Positions 42,782-50,809 of a DNA stretch of 64,000 nt are shown in pieces (positions within the stretch are counted from its first letter, which is position 1; each line of letters starts with the position of its first letter). Both the position numbers and the translations under genes were made by a program. Under the pieces are notes generated by a model. The model searched no databases. It saw only the letters and a program-made list of their open reading frames with translations, and had not been told where the DNA came from. This DNA comes from Paenibacillus sp. MMS20-IR301 (GTDB taxonomy: Bacteria; Bacillota; Bacilli; Paenibacillales; Paenibacillaceae), in the NCBI RefSeq assembly GCF_032302195.1, contig NZ_CP135275.1, forward strand, positions 992,001 through 1,056,000, read 5' to 3'.

Positions 42782-43574
42782 TTATCCACTGCCGCCCGGA
42801 CTCATGAAGCGGGAGAACTTCGTTTCGGCCTGGCCTGGCCGGATTCAGCGGTTAGATACAGTGTCCTCGACACAGGAGGAGGCCAAGCGGCTGGCCGAGA
42901 ACGGTGCTCCAGAAGGGACCGCGGTGATGGCTGAGGAGCAGACCGGAGGGCGGGGAAGAATGGGCCGCAAGTGGCATTCCCCGCGCGGCAAAGGCATCTG
43001 GATGAGCCTCGTGCTGCGCCCGGAGCTTCCCCTTAGCCTGACCCCGCAGCTGACACTGCTCGCCGGGGTGGCGGTCTGTACCGCGATCCGTACGGTTACA
43101 GGAGTGCCGGCCGGAATCAAATGGCCGAACGACCTGCTGGCCGGCGGGCGCAAAATCTGCGGCATTCTGCTCGAATCCTCCTTCAGGGAAGGCGGCTTGC
43201 ACTATTGCATCGCCGGCATCGGGATTGCGGTTAACTTGACAGAGGAAGACTATCCGGACGAGCTGAAGACGGTCGGAACCTCCCTGCTGATTGAAGGCGG
43301 GGGCATTCCGGTGGACCGGATGAGGCTGGCGGCAGCCGTACTGACCGAGCTTGAATATCTGTATACTCTTTACATCGCCCACGGATTTCAGCCCATCAAG
43401 GTGCTGTGGGAATCCATGTCGGTTACGCTGGGCCGCCAGGTGAGTGTGAATTCATCCCGGGGGCGCACAGAAGCGGTTGCTGTCGGGCTTGATGAGGGCG
43501 GCGGGCTAATGCTGCGCAGCAGCAGCACTGGCGAAATTACCAGTGTGCTGTCCGGCGAGATTGAATTGATATAA
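42771..43574 (+). CDS. birA: Biotin--[acetyl-CoA-carboxylase] ligase without repressor domain
   Basis: Activates biotin as biotinyl-AMP and attaches it to the biotin carboxyl carrier protein. The ATG at 42771 overlaps cca and gives 267 aa. Catalytic features are EEQTGGRGRMGRKWHSPRGKG (biotinyl-AMP loop), GIKWPNDLLAGGRKICGILLE (lysine and glutamates), followed by a C-terminal SH3-like domain (TLGRQVSV...). The usual N-terminal winged helix of bifunctional BirA is missing, so the protein should be an enzyme only and not a repressor. Confidence 0.93.
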   Translation: MKSDYPLPPGLMKRENFVSAWPGRIQRLDTVSSTQEEAKRLAENGAPEGTAVMAEEQTGGRGRMGRKWHSPRGKGIWMSLVLRPELPLSLTPQLTLLAGVAVCTAIRTVTGVPAGIKWPNDLLAGGRKICGILLESSFREGGLHYCIAGIGIAVNLTEEDYPDELKTVGTSLLIEGGGIPVDRMRLAAAVLTELEYLYTLYIAHGFQPIKVLWESMSVTLGRQVSVNSSRGRTEAVAVGLDEGGGLMLRSSSTGEITSVLSGEIELI

Positions 43575-43646
43575 GCGAAAGACGGTTATTGTCCTTCAGG
43601 GGAGGATACCCGTTTTAGCTTAGGTGGTGTAATTGTCTGCGGATTT

Positions 43647-43655
43647 TGTTATACT
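43647..43655 (+). promoter_or_regulatory. Extended -10 promoter of the pan leader
   Basis: TGTTATACT: extended -10 with TATACT. Transcription would begin near 43662, right at the first leader stem. Confidence 0.5.
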
Positions 43656-43661
43656 AGCTGT

Positions 43662-43867
43662 AGAGGCGGCATCGGATGACCGAGCTGTACTCACGCAATT
43701 AAACCTTTTTTCAGAAATTAGTTTACCGGATGTACCTTCATAACTGGAAGTAACGGTTACGTTGGATTCTGCTCTGAGCCGTAAGGACCGAGACAGAAGG
43801 GACGATCGCGAGTGACTCTTTTTTGCCCTTCGGACCTTTTTAGCGGACCATGCTAAAAGGTTTTTTT
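43662..43867 (+). ncRNA. Structured leader before panB, pan-motif-like
   Basis: A 5' leader of about 205 nt that ends in a terminator and precedes panBCD. Domain 1 (43663-43692) is a stem GAG/CTC, CGGC/GCTG, TCGG/CCGA with a bulged A at 43671 and loop ATGA. Domain 2 (43767-43798) pairs TTCTG/CAGAA, CTC/GAG and CC/GG around a GTAA tetraloop, leaving A87 and A93 (43787, 43793) bulged on the 3' side. The pan RNA motif described upstream of panB in Bacillota is a stem with two conserved bulged adenines, often in tandem. I infer that this is a member; it was not checked against a covariance model. Confidence 0.55.
43834..43867 (+). terminator. Terminator at the end of the pan leader
   Basis: Arms 43834-43844 (ACCTTTTTAGC) and 43852-43861 (GCTAAAAGGT) followed by seven T, 50 bp before panB. 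It suggests control by premature termination. Confidence 0.85.
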
Positions 43868-43917
43868 GTTTGCGCGGCAACGCGTATTTATTGAAAAGCA
43901 AAGGGGAATGAGAGCAA

Positions 43918-44784
43918 ATGGCAGACAAACATGCACTGAATATTGTGAAAATGAAAAAGATGAAAGCGGACGGTGTGCCTCTCAGCATGCTGACCGCTTA
44001 TGATTACCCCTCCGCCCTCCTGGCTGAGGAAGCGGGAGTAGACCTGATTCTGGTCGGGGATTCGCTTGGAAATGTTGTGCTCGGGTACGATACGACCCTG
44101 CCGGTTACCATAGACGATATGGTCTATCACACCCGCAGCGTGAAGCGCGGGGCGCAGAATACATTCATTATCGCAGATATGCCTTTCATGACGTATCACG
44201 GCAGTGTAGACGCTACGCTGCACGGGGTGCGCAGGCTGATGCAGGAAGGCCAGGCCCATGCGGTCAAAATGGAAGGCGGACTGGAAATCTGCGCGGCGGT
44301 ATCCGCAGTGGTTGCCGCCGGTGTGCCGGTTCTCGGCCATATTGGCCTGACTCCGCAATCTGTGAATATGATTGGCGGCTACCGGATTCAGGGCAAGGAC
44401 GCTAAGGATGCGCAGCGGCTGATGGATGAAGCAAAGGCTCTGGAGGCTGCCGGGGCGTTCGGCATCGTGCTGGAGCTGGTAACCGAAGAGGTGGCGGAAG
44501 CCATCTCCAAGGCGGTCAGCATTCCGACCATCGGCATTGGTGCAGGCCGTTACTGTGACGGCCAGGTGCTGGTGTTCCATGATGTCCTGCGCTATGCCTC
44601 CCCTTACCGGGAGAAACGGTTCGTCAAAACCTACGCGGATGTCGGGAGCCTGATCCGGGAAGGCATCAGCAGCTATGTCCGCGAAGTGAAGGACCGGTCC
44701 TTCCCGGCGGAGAGCCATGTGTTTAATGCAGATGAAACTGTACTGGAATCGCTGTATGGCGGCGCCGTAAAAGGAGCGAACTAA
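43918..44784 (+). CDS. panB: 3-methyl-2-oxobutanoate hydroxymethyltransferase
   Basis: Makes ketopantoate from alpha-ketoisovalerate and methylene-tetrahydrofolate. The 288-aa TIM barrel carries MLTAYDYPSALLAEEAGVDLILVGDSLG (in pieces), the metal aspartates in VGDSLG and ADMPFM, and the loop HIGLTPQSVNMIGGYRIQGK. ATG 43918 follows AAAGGGGAATGAG. It is the first gene of panBCD; panC begins one base after its stop. Confidence 0.97.
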   Translation: MADKHALNIVKMKKMKADGVPLSMLTAYDYPSALLAEEAGVDLILVGDSLGNVVLGYDTTLPVTIDDMVYHTRSVKRGAQNTFIIADMPFMTYHGSVDATLHGVRRLMQEGQAHAVKMEGGLEICAAVSAVVAAGVPVLGHIGLTPQSVNMIGGYRIQGKDAKDAQRLMDEAKALEAAGAFGIVLELVTEEVAEAISKAVSIPTIGIGAGRYCDGQVLVFHDVLRYASPYREKRFVKTYADVGSLIREGISSYVREVKDRSFPAESHVFNADETVLESLYGGAVKGAN

Positions 44785-44785
44785 A

Positions 44786-45676
44786 ATGAGAGTCATTAGA
44801 ACCGTAGCACAATTGCGCGAAGCGCTTGAATATATGAAGCAAGGTGGGCATGGCCCGGTCGGATTTGTTCCAACTATGGGATATCTGCATGAAGGACATG
44901 CGAGCCTGCTGCGCAAGGCCGGGGAGAAGAGCGGCACCGTGGTGATGAGTATTTTTGTCAACCCGCTGCAGTTTGGGCCGAATGAGGACTATGCCGCTTA
45001 TCCGCGTGATGAACAGCGCGATCTGGAGCTGGCCGAGCGTGAAGGGGCAGATATTGTATTTATCCCCAGTGTAGAGGAAATGTATCCTCAGCCGGTCCGT
45101 ACTGCTGTAACTGTTTCTTCGCTGACAACGCAGCTTTGCGGAGCATCGCGCCCGGGGCATTTTGACGGGGTGACTACCGTTGTCAGTAAGCTGTTTAATA
45201 TGGTGCAGCCGGAGTATGCCTTCTTCGGGCTGAAGGATGCCCAGCAGGTGGCCGTTCTCCGCCGGATGGTGGCTGACCTCAATATGAACGTTGAGATTAT
45301 TGCTTGTCCGATTGTGCGTGAAGAAGACGGCCTCGCCTTAAGCTCGCGCAATGTGTACCTGAGTGCAGAGGAGCGCAGCCAGGCGCTGGTCTTGTCACGG
45401 TCCCTGCGCGAAGCCCGTCAGGCGATTGAAGCCGGTACGGTCCGCACTGCAGATGAAGCCCGCCGGCTGCTGGTATCGGTTATTTCGGAATCCCCGCTTG
45501 CCGTTATCGATTATGCCGAGATTCTGACCTTCCCGGATCTGGAGCAGCTGGAAGGCGGCAGCCCGCTTAGTACGGCTGGCGGGGAAGTCATTATGGCTCT
45601 CGCTGTGAAGTTCGGCAGAACCCGCCTGATTGACAATAATGTATTTATTCCTAAGGAGGCTCACGCACTTGTTTAG
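44786..45676 (+). CDS. panC: Pantothenate synthetase
   Basis: ATP-dependent condensation of pantoate and beta-alanine, 296 aa. Signatures: [19 protein letters not shown] (HIGH-like), [42 protein letters not shown] and [16 protein letters not shown] (KMSKS-like). The 3' end overlaps the TTG start of panD by 8 bp, consistent with one operon. Confidence 0.97.
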   Translation: MRVIRTVAQLREALEYMKQGGHGPVGFVPTMGYLHEGHASLLRKAGEKSGTVVMSIFVNPLQFGPNEDYAAYPRDEQRDLELAEREGADIVFIPSVEEMYPQPVRTAVTVSSLTTQLCGASRPGHFDGVTTVVSKLFNMVQPEYAFFGLKDAQQVAVLRRMVADLNMNVEIIACPIVREEDGLALSSRNVYLSAEERSQALVLSRSLREARQAIEAGTVRTADEARRLLVSVISESPLAVIDYAEILTFPDLEQLEGGSPLSTAGGEVIMALAVKFGRTRLIDNNVFIPKEAHALV

Positions 45677-46052
45677 ACATATGATGAAATCCAAAATCCA
45701 CCGGGCCACCGTCACCGAAGCTAACCTTAATTATGTAGGCAGCATTACCATTGATGAGGATCTGATGGAAGCGGCTGATCTGCTGGAGAACGAAAAGGTG
45801 CAGATTGTGGACAACAATAACGGATCCCGTCTTGAAACTTATGTCATTCCCGGACCGCGCGGCAGCGGTGTGATTTGTCTGAACGGTGCTGCCGCCCGTT
45901 TGGTACAGCCTGGTGATACTGTTATTATTATTTCTTACGCAATGCTGTCGTCCGAGGAGCTGGCGGGCCATAAGCCGACTGTTGTGTTCGTAGATGCGGA
46001 CAATAAGCCGGTGAAGCTGGCGGATCATGAGATTCATGCAACGATCGCCTGA
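45669..46052 (+). CDS. panD: Aspartate 1-decarboxylase (pyruvoyl enzyme)
   Basis: Makes beta-alanine from aspartate. I start it at TTG 45669, nine bases after AAGGAGG (45653-45659), giving 127 aa. The proenzyme cleavage site then falls at Gly24-Ser25 (NYVGSITID), the family position; Ser25 becomes the pyruvoyl group. ATG codons at 45681 and 45684 would truncate the N-terminus. The catalytic Tyr and Arg regions ([23 protein letters not shown]) are intact. Confidence 0.95.
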   Translation: MFRHMMKSKIHRATVTEANLNYVGSITIDEDLMEAADLLENEKVQIVDNNNGSRLETYVIPGPRGSGVICLNGAAARLVQPGDTVIIISYAMLSSEELAGHKPTVVFVDADNKPVKLADHEIHATIA

Positions 46053-46166
46053 AGCATCCGCGGCAGTGCCATGTAATCAATGGCAGGGATGAAGACACTC
46101 CGACTTGTGAAAAATGAAGGCAGGCAAGCTTAGCTGACTTCATTATCAGTAAGGGTGGGATGTCCG

Positions 46167-46808
46167 TTGTTTCAACATTTATTTGCTGAGATGAACAAGA
46201 TGCTCGAGGAGATCATAACCGACTACCCTTGTGCGGAGGGAGCCCGCCGCAACGACCTTTTATCCAAATATAATATGCTTCACCGGATCAGCGATAATGT
46301 CATGGATGAATGGCTGGCCTTTGCCGAGAAGCTAAGCCAGTTCCGTGACGGGGCGGACTTCCAGCTTCAGCCGGAGGAGGCTACGCCGGAGCAGGAGGCG
46401 CCTGAGCTGGCTATGGATGCTTTTGTCCGCGGCCAGGGGTACTACAAGCTGCTGATGTACCGCAAGTGCATTGACCAGTTCAAGGAAGTTACAGCGAAGC
46501 ATCCGGACAGCCTCGCGGCCCGGCTGTATCTGGCCATGGCTTACCTGCAGGAAGGTGAAGGGGAGACTGCCTGGAGCCATCTGCATCATATGCTTGGCCT
46601 CATCCGTGAGACGAAGCTGAAGGCAATGATCTATAATGCGCTCGGCTGCATCAGAGCCTCGCAGGAACGCTTCAACGAAGCAAGCGAGCTGTTCAGCCTC
46701 TCCCTGCTGCATGATCCGGCCCTCCCGGAGCCAAGCCTGAACCTGGAGGTTTGCGCAAGACGCGGCGGGAAGCTGCAGTTCGGGCAGCAGCTGGTTTCGC
46801 TTTTATAA
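46167..46808 (+). CDS. TPR-containing protein (213 aa)
   Basis: A soluble protein with a helical N-terminal part (FAEMNKMLEEIITDYP, then MDEWLAFAEKLSQF), an acidic linker (PEEATPEQEAPEL) and TPR-like repeats from about residue 85 (GYYKLLMYRKCIDQFKEVTAKHPDS, ARLYLAMAYLQEG, AMIYNALGCIRASQERFNEASELFSLSLLHDP). The likely start is TTG 46167, six bases after AAGGGTGGGA; GTG 46155 lies inside that site. No enzyme function is visible. It lies between panD and dinG. Confidence 0.8.
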   Translation: MFQHLFAEMNKMLEEIITDYPCAEGARRNDLLSKYNMLHRISDNVMDEWLAFAEKLSQFRDGADFQLQPEEATPEQEAPELAMDAFVRGQGYYKLLMYRKCIDQFKEVTAKHPDSLAARLYLAMAYLQEGEGETAWSHLHHMLGLIRETKLKAMIYNALGCIRASQERFNEASELFSLSLLHDPALPEPSLNLEVCARRGGKLQFGQQLVSLL

Positions 46809-46921
46809 ACATTTGTATCCATTCAAGCGGTGCAACCTACTTCCCGGGGTGTGCATCGCCTTTTTTCGTAACTTCTGTTATGCTGATAAAGAGTCTCATG
46901 GGAAAGGGAATAGAACTTATA

Positions 46922-49783
46922 ATGAAATTTGCCGTGCTTGATTTTGAAACTACAGGAACCCAATCTGTGGGAGAGATTATCCAGGTTGGCCTTGCCATTA
47001 TAGAGGATGACGGGACGATCTCCCGGGTGTATGGTTCCTACGTCAAGCCCGGAGCGCCGATTCCTCCTTTTATTACGGGCCTGACCGGAATTACAGATAG
47101 TGATGTACAGGATGCGCCGGAGCTTGATGAGATGATGATGGAGCTGGTGCCGCTGCTTGATGATGTGGTGCTGGTTGGACATAATGTGGCGTTTGATTTT
47201 CATTTTTTGCAGAATGCGCTGGACCGCTGCGGCTATCTGCCGTTTCAGGGGCGGATTCTGGATACTATCGATTTTCTCAAAATATGCTTTCCTTCACTGA
47301 CAACTTACCAGCTTGGTGCAGTGAGTAATCATTTCGGCATTACGCATGACCGTCCGCATCAGGCGGACAGTGATGCGCTGGCTACCGCGCTGGTGCTGCT
47401 GAAATGTCTGGAGGAGCTCTACAGTCTGCCTCTGCTGACCATTCAGCGGCTGAATGAGCTGTTCACAGATGAGGACAGTGATCTTGCCTGGTACTTCGAC
47501 GGACTCCTCCGTGAGCGCGAGATGGAGACCTTTCAGCCGGAAGGTGATTTAACCTTCTACCGGCAGCTGGCGCTGGCTGTAGGGGACTGGGCGGAGCTGG
47601 CTCCGCCGCGTGAGGATCACGCAGGCAATCCGCTGCAGAATATTACGTTCAAGGAATACATGGAAGAGGTCACCCTGCGCCTTAAAGAGGCCCTTCCGCA
47701 ATATGAGAGCCGCGAGGCGCAGGAGCTTATGATTCACGAGGTAATGACGGCGCTTGCGCAGGATAAGCATCTGCTGATTGAAGCGGGCACCGGAACGGGC
47801 AAATCGCTCGGTTACCTGCTGCCGGCCATTTATCACAGTATCCGCAGTGACGAGAAGGTCATGGTCAGCACGCATACGATCAACCTGCAGGATCAACTGC
47901 GTGAACGCGATATCCCTTTGCTCACCAGCGTCGTCCCGTTCCCGTTTAAGGCTGCGATCTTTAAGGGAAGAGGGCATTATTTGTGTCTCCGCAAGTTTGA
48001 ACATAGAATTATTAAGAAGGATTTCACAAGCACCCGGGAAGAAGCGCTGACAGCAGCGCAAATGATCGTCTGGCTGACCCAGACGCAGACAGGCGATGAT
48101 GAGGAGCTTAATTTACACGGCCGCGGAGGTGATTTCTGGGAGACGGTAGCCAGTGATACCGACTCCTGTCTGGGGCGTTCCTGTCCGTGGTTCCGCAAAT
48201 GTTATTATCACCGGGCGAAGCATGAAGCCGGAATTGCCGATGTAGTTGTTACCAATCACTCCAAACTGTTCGCAGACGTTAAGGCCGGGCATCAGCTGCT
48301 TCCGGCTTACGAGCATCTGGTTATTGATGAGGCGCATCATCTGGAAGATATCGCCGGTAAGCATCTGGGCATGCAGATGAAATATTTCACAGTCGCCCAT
48401 ACGCTTACCCGTCTGTACAAGGACAGCCGCAGCGGTCAGCTGCCGGCCCTGCGCCAGACTTTGCAGTCTTCAGGCAGTGAGCAGGCTTCGGAATGGAGCG
48501 GGGTTATTGACCGCATCTATCCAGACCTGCTCACCGTGAAGGAGTCGTGGGATGCGCTTAGCGACAGGCTGTTTGGCCTGCTGCCGGAGCGCAGCGATGC
48601 CGGGGCCGGAGAAGCCGGGCAGCTGGTTGCGCGCCTGCTGCCCGGAAAGAAGCCAAAGGAGTGGGAAGAACTGGCTGCGCTGGAGAATACGCTTCATCTC
48701 AGCCTGAGCGATATTATCCGTAAGGGTGATAAAATGCTCAGCGAGATGCGGGATACGGACAGCCAGTCGTCTTCAGACAGCCTTGTGACTGACATCGGCG
48801 GACTGTTCAAGGACCTTGCATCCATCCGGGAGCAGATCCGGTTCTTCATGACGCTGAACGATGAGAATATTGTGTATTGGCTGGAGGGAAGCGGCAATTA
48901 CCGCGGCAAGTCACTGCAGATGTACGCTGTTCCGGTCGATGTCAGCACACAGCTCAGAGAGCTGTTCTTCGACAAGAAGAAGAGTATTATTCTGACTTCC
49001 GCCACTTTGTCGGTGGACAAATCCTTCCAGTTCATGATTGATAATCTGGGTCTGGGCGGAGCTGCAGAAGAAGGACGGCTGATGACTTCGCTGCTGCCGT
49101 CTCCGTTCAACTACCGGGAGCAGGCGCTGCTGGTCATCCCCCGTGACTTCCCAAGCGTGAAGGGCAGCATCGGGGATGCCCGGTTCGTTGATACGCTGGT
49201 ACGTTCACTCGCAGAAGCGGCTATAGCCACGCGCGGGCGGATGCTGGTGCTGTTCACATCATACAAAATGCTGCGGCAGGTGTATGATCCGCTTAAGGAA
49301 GCCCTGGCAATGCAGGATATCTCAGTGCTTGGACAAGGGGTGGAGGGCGGTAGCCGGAGCAAGCTGATCCGCCGTTTCCAGGACAGCCCGGCTGCGGTGC
49401 TGCTGGGTACGAGCAGCTTCTGGGAAGGGGTAGACATTCCCGGAGATGCACTGACCTGTCTCGCTATCGTCAGACTGCCGTTTCAGCCGCCGAACCATCC
49501 GCTCGCCGAAGCGAAGTCGGAGCTGCTGCAGGCCCAAAAGAAAAATCCGTTTATGAAGCTGTCTGTTCCGCAGGCGGTCATCCGGTTCAAGCAGGGCTTT
49601 GGACGGCTGGTCCGCACCGCACAAGACCGCGGCATTGTTATTGTATATGATACCAGGGTCATTGAAGCTTATTACGGGAAATACTTCCTGTATTCACTGC
49701 CCGGTCCGAAGATGGAGCATATGCTGACTGAGCAGATGGTTCCGCGGATTGCAGAGTGGCTTGATGAAGGCGGGGTTTCATAA
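46922..49783 (+). CDS. dinG: DinG family exonuclease/helicase
   Basis: A 953-aa fusion of a DEDDh 3'-5' exonuclease (LDFETTG near residue 6, VGHNVAFDFHFL, and HQADSDALA) and an XPD/DinG-like superfamily 2 helicase. The helicase has Walker A EAGTGTGKS, a DEAH box in IDEAHHLEDI, and C-terminal motifs TSSFWEGVDIPGD and QGFGRLVRT. Cysteines C355, C416, C421 and C427 have the spacing of the iron-sulfur cluster ligands of the XPD family. ATG 46922 follows GGGAAAGGGAATAG with a long spacer; upstream codons in frame are not conserved in character. Confidence 0.93.
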   Translation: MKFAVLDFETTGTQSVGEIIQVGLAIIEDDGTISRVYGSYVKPGAPIPPFITGLTGITDSDVQDAPELDEMMMELVPLLDDVVLVGHNVAFDFHFLQNALDRCGYLPFQGRILDTIDFLKICFPSLTTYQLGAVSNHFGITHDRPHQADSDALATALVLLKCLEELYSLPLLTIQRLNELFTDEDSDLAWYFDGLLREREMETFQPEGDLTFYRQLALAVGDWAELAPPREDHAGNPLQNITFKEYMEEVTLRLKEALPQYESREAQELMIHEVMTALAQDKHLLIEAGTGTGKSLGYLLPAIYHSIRSDEKVMVSTHTINLQDQLRERDIPLLTSVVPFPFKAAIFKGRGHYLCLRKFEHRIIKKDFTSTREEALTAAQMIVWLTQTQTGDDEELNLHGRGGDFWETVASDTDSCLGRSCPWFRKCYYHRAKHEAGIADVVVTNHSKLFADVKAGHQLLPAYEHLVIDEAHHLEDIAGKHLGMQMKYFTVAHTLTRLYKDSRSGQLPALRQTLQSSGSEQASEWSGVIDRIYPDLLTVKESWDALSDRLFGLLPERSDAGAGEAGQLVARLLPGKKPKEWEELAALENTLHLSLSDIIRKGDKMLSEMRDTDSQSSSDSLVTDIGGLFKDLASIREQIRFFMTLNDENIVYWLEGSGNYRGKSLQMYAVPVDVSTQLRELFFDKKKSIILTSATLSVDKSFQFMIDNLGLGGAAEEGRLMTSLLPSPFNYREQALLVIPRDFPSVKGSIGDARFVDTLVRSLAEAAIATRGRMLVLFTSYKMLRQVYDPLKEALAMQDISVLGQGVEGGSRSKLIRRFQDSPAAVLLGTSSFWEGVDIPGDALTCLAIVRLPFQPPNHPLAEAKSELLQAQKKNPFMKLSVPQAVIRFKQGFGRLVRTAQDRGIVIVYDTRVIEAYYGKYFLYSLPGPKMEHMLTEQMVPRIAEWLDEGGVS

Positions 49784-49904
49784 ACGGCTGCCGGTTGATA
49801 TTATTAATAGATCCTAATTTACCCGAAGACCCGGTCGCTGCTGCTGACCAGATGCCGCGGCAGCGGAGCAGGGTTTCTATAACTAACGAAAAGCAAAAAG
49901 GATC

Positions 49905-50033
49905 GAAGGGGAAATTTGGAACTGTAGGAGCGATAGCGATCGCCTTTGCCACCGGATTTATACCGCTAAAAGTGGTATTAATTAAGAAATTTTGGGGCAA
50001 CAGCGGCCGGAAGTCCAAATGTTCACCGCAGTG
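49905..50033 (+). repeat. Possible dispersed intergenic repeat
   Basis: Non-coding-looking interval between dinG and rex. It contains the 8-bp palindrome GCGATCGC (49936-49943), a hairpin with arms ATACCGC and GTGGTAT (49970-49988), and a reading frame (from TTG 49795) without any ribosome site. I have the impression that this sequence type recurs in Paenibacillus genomes. No second copy is in this window. Confidence 0.35.
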
Positions 50034-50075
50034 ACAATTCAGCTTTAAGTTCAACTTTTTTAATGCTATCAAACT

Positions 50076-50140
50076 AAGACTATGCTTACGAAGCAAGTTT
50101 TGCACGAAGTTAATAAATGAAGCGTTTGCTTACAAAACTT
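50076..50140 (+). repeat. Leader element before rex (third copy)
   Basis: Begins AAGACTATGCTTACGAAGC and ends TTTGCTTACAAAACTT, followed directly by TTAGGAGG and the rex start. It is clearly related to the two tandem copies at 33396-33519 before qcrC. AAGTTTTG and CAAAACTT again can form a stem just 5' of the ribosome site. Confidence 0.85.
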
Positions 50141-50155
50141 TTAGGAGGAGAAAAC

Positions 50156-50809
50156 ATGAAATCGGATAAAATATCGGAGGCCGTCGTGCGCAGGCTCCCA
50201 GTGTACCTGCGTTTCCTGAACGATCTCCAAAAACGTGAAATCTCTACAGTTTCTTCTCAGGAGCTGGGACAAAAGCTTGATCTGAACCCTGCCCAGATCC
50301 GCAAGGACCTGGCTTATTTCGGGGATTTCGGCAGAAAGGGCATCGGTTATGATGTCTCTTATCTCATAGAGAAAATCCGCCACATTCTGAAGCTGGACCA
50401 GCAAATTAATGTAGCGCTGGTAGGAGCCGGTAATCTCGGCCATGCCTTGTCCAATTACAATGCCTATCTGAAGGATACGATGAAGATCACGGCTATTTTT
50501 GATGCTTACGAGCCTAAAGTAGGCCAGCAGATCAACTCTCTGACCGTACAGCCGATGAATGAGCTTGGTGATACAATCCGCGCGCAGGGCATTCGTATCG
50601 GGATCATTACCGTACCGGACAGCGAAGCCCAGAATGTAGCGGATATCCTGGTGGATTCAGGGATTGAGGCTATTCTGAACTTTGCCCCGGTCATTCTGAA
50701 GACGCCGGCGAACATCCGGATTCACGCTGCCGACTTCACTACCGATCTGCAGAGTCTGGCTTATTATTTGCATGATGGAAAGGAAGAAGTGGCAGATGAG
50801 CAGCAATAA
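50156..50809 (+). CDS. rex: Redox-sensing transcriptional repressor Rex
   Basis: NADH-responsive repressor of respiratory and fermentative genes, 217 aa. The start at ATG 50156 follows TTAGGAGGAG; the frame extends upstream through the leader repeat (LLTKLLGG), which is not part of the protein. The N-terminal winged helix is SQELGQKLDLNPAQIRKDLAYFGDFGRKGIGY (in pieces); the Rossmann domain has VALVGAGNLGHALSNY. It overlaps the next gene by 14 bp. Plausible targets in a redox regulon are elsewhere; no clear Rex box was found in the window. Confidence 0.96.
   Translation: MKSDKISEAVVRRLPVYLRFLNDLQKREISTVSSQELGQKLDLNPAQIRKDLAYFGDFGRKGIGYDVSYLIEKIRHILKLDQQINVALVGAGNLGHALSNYNAYLKDTMKITAIFDAYEPKVGQQINSLTVQPMNELGDTIRAQGIRIGIITVPDSEAQNVADILVDSGIEAILNFAPVILKTPANIRIHAADFTTDLQSLAYYLHDGKEEVADEQQ

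Noticed and set aside
43575..43917. T-box leader before panB
   Set aside because: The leader lacks the T-box sequence (TGGGTGGTACCGCG-like) and a specifier loop layout. The bulged-A stems fit the pan motif better.
43888..44961. A 357-codon open frame on the minus strand across panB/panC
   Set aside because: It is antisense to two genes with complete family motifs and has no ribosome site. It reflects the third-position bias of panB and panC.
49795..50034. An 80-codon frame between dinG and rex
   Set aside because: It begins with TTG without a ribosome site and overlaps what looks like a repeat. I list the interval as a repeat candidate instead.
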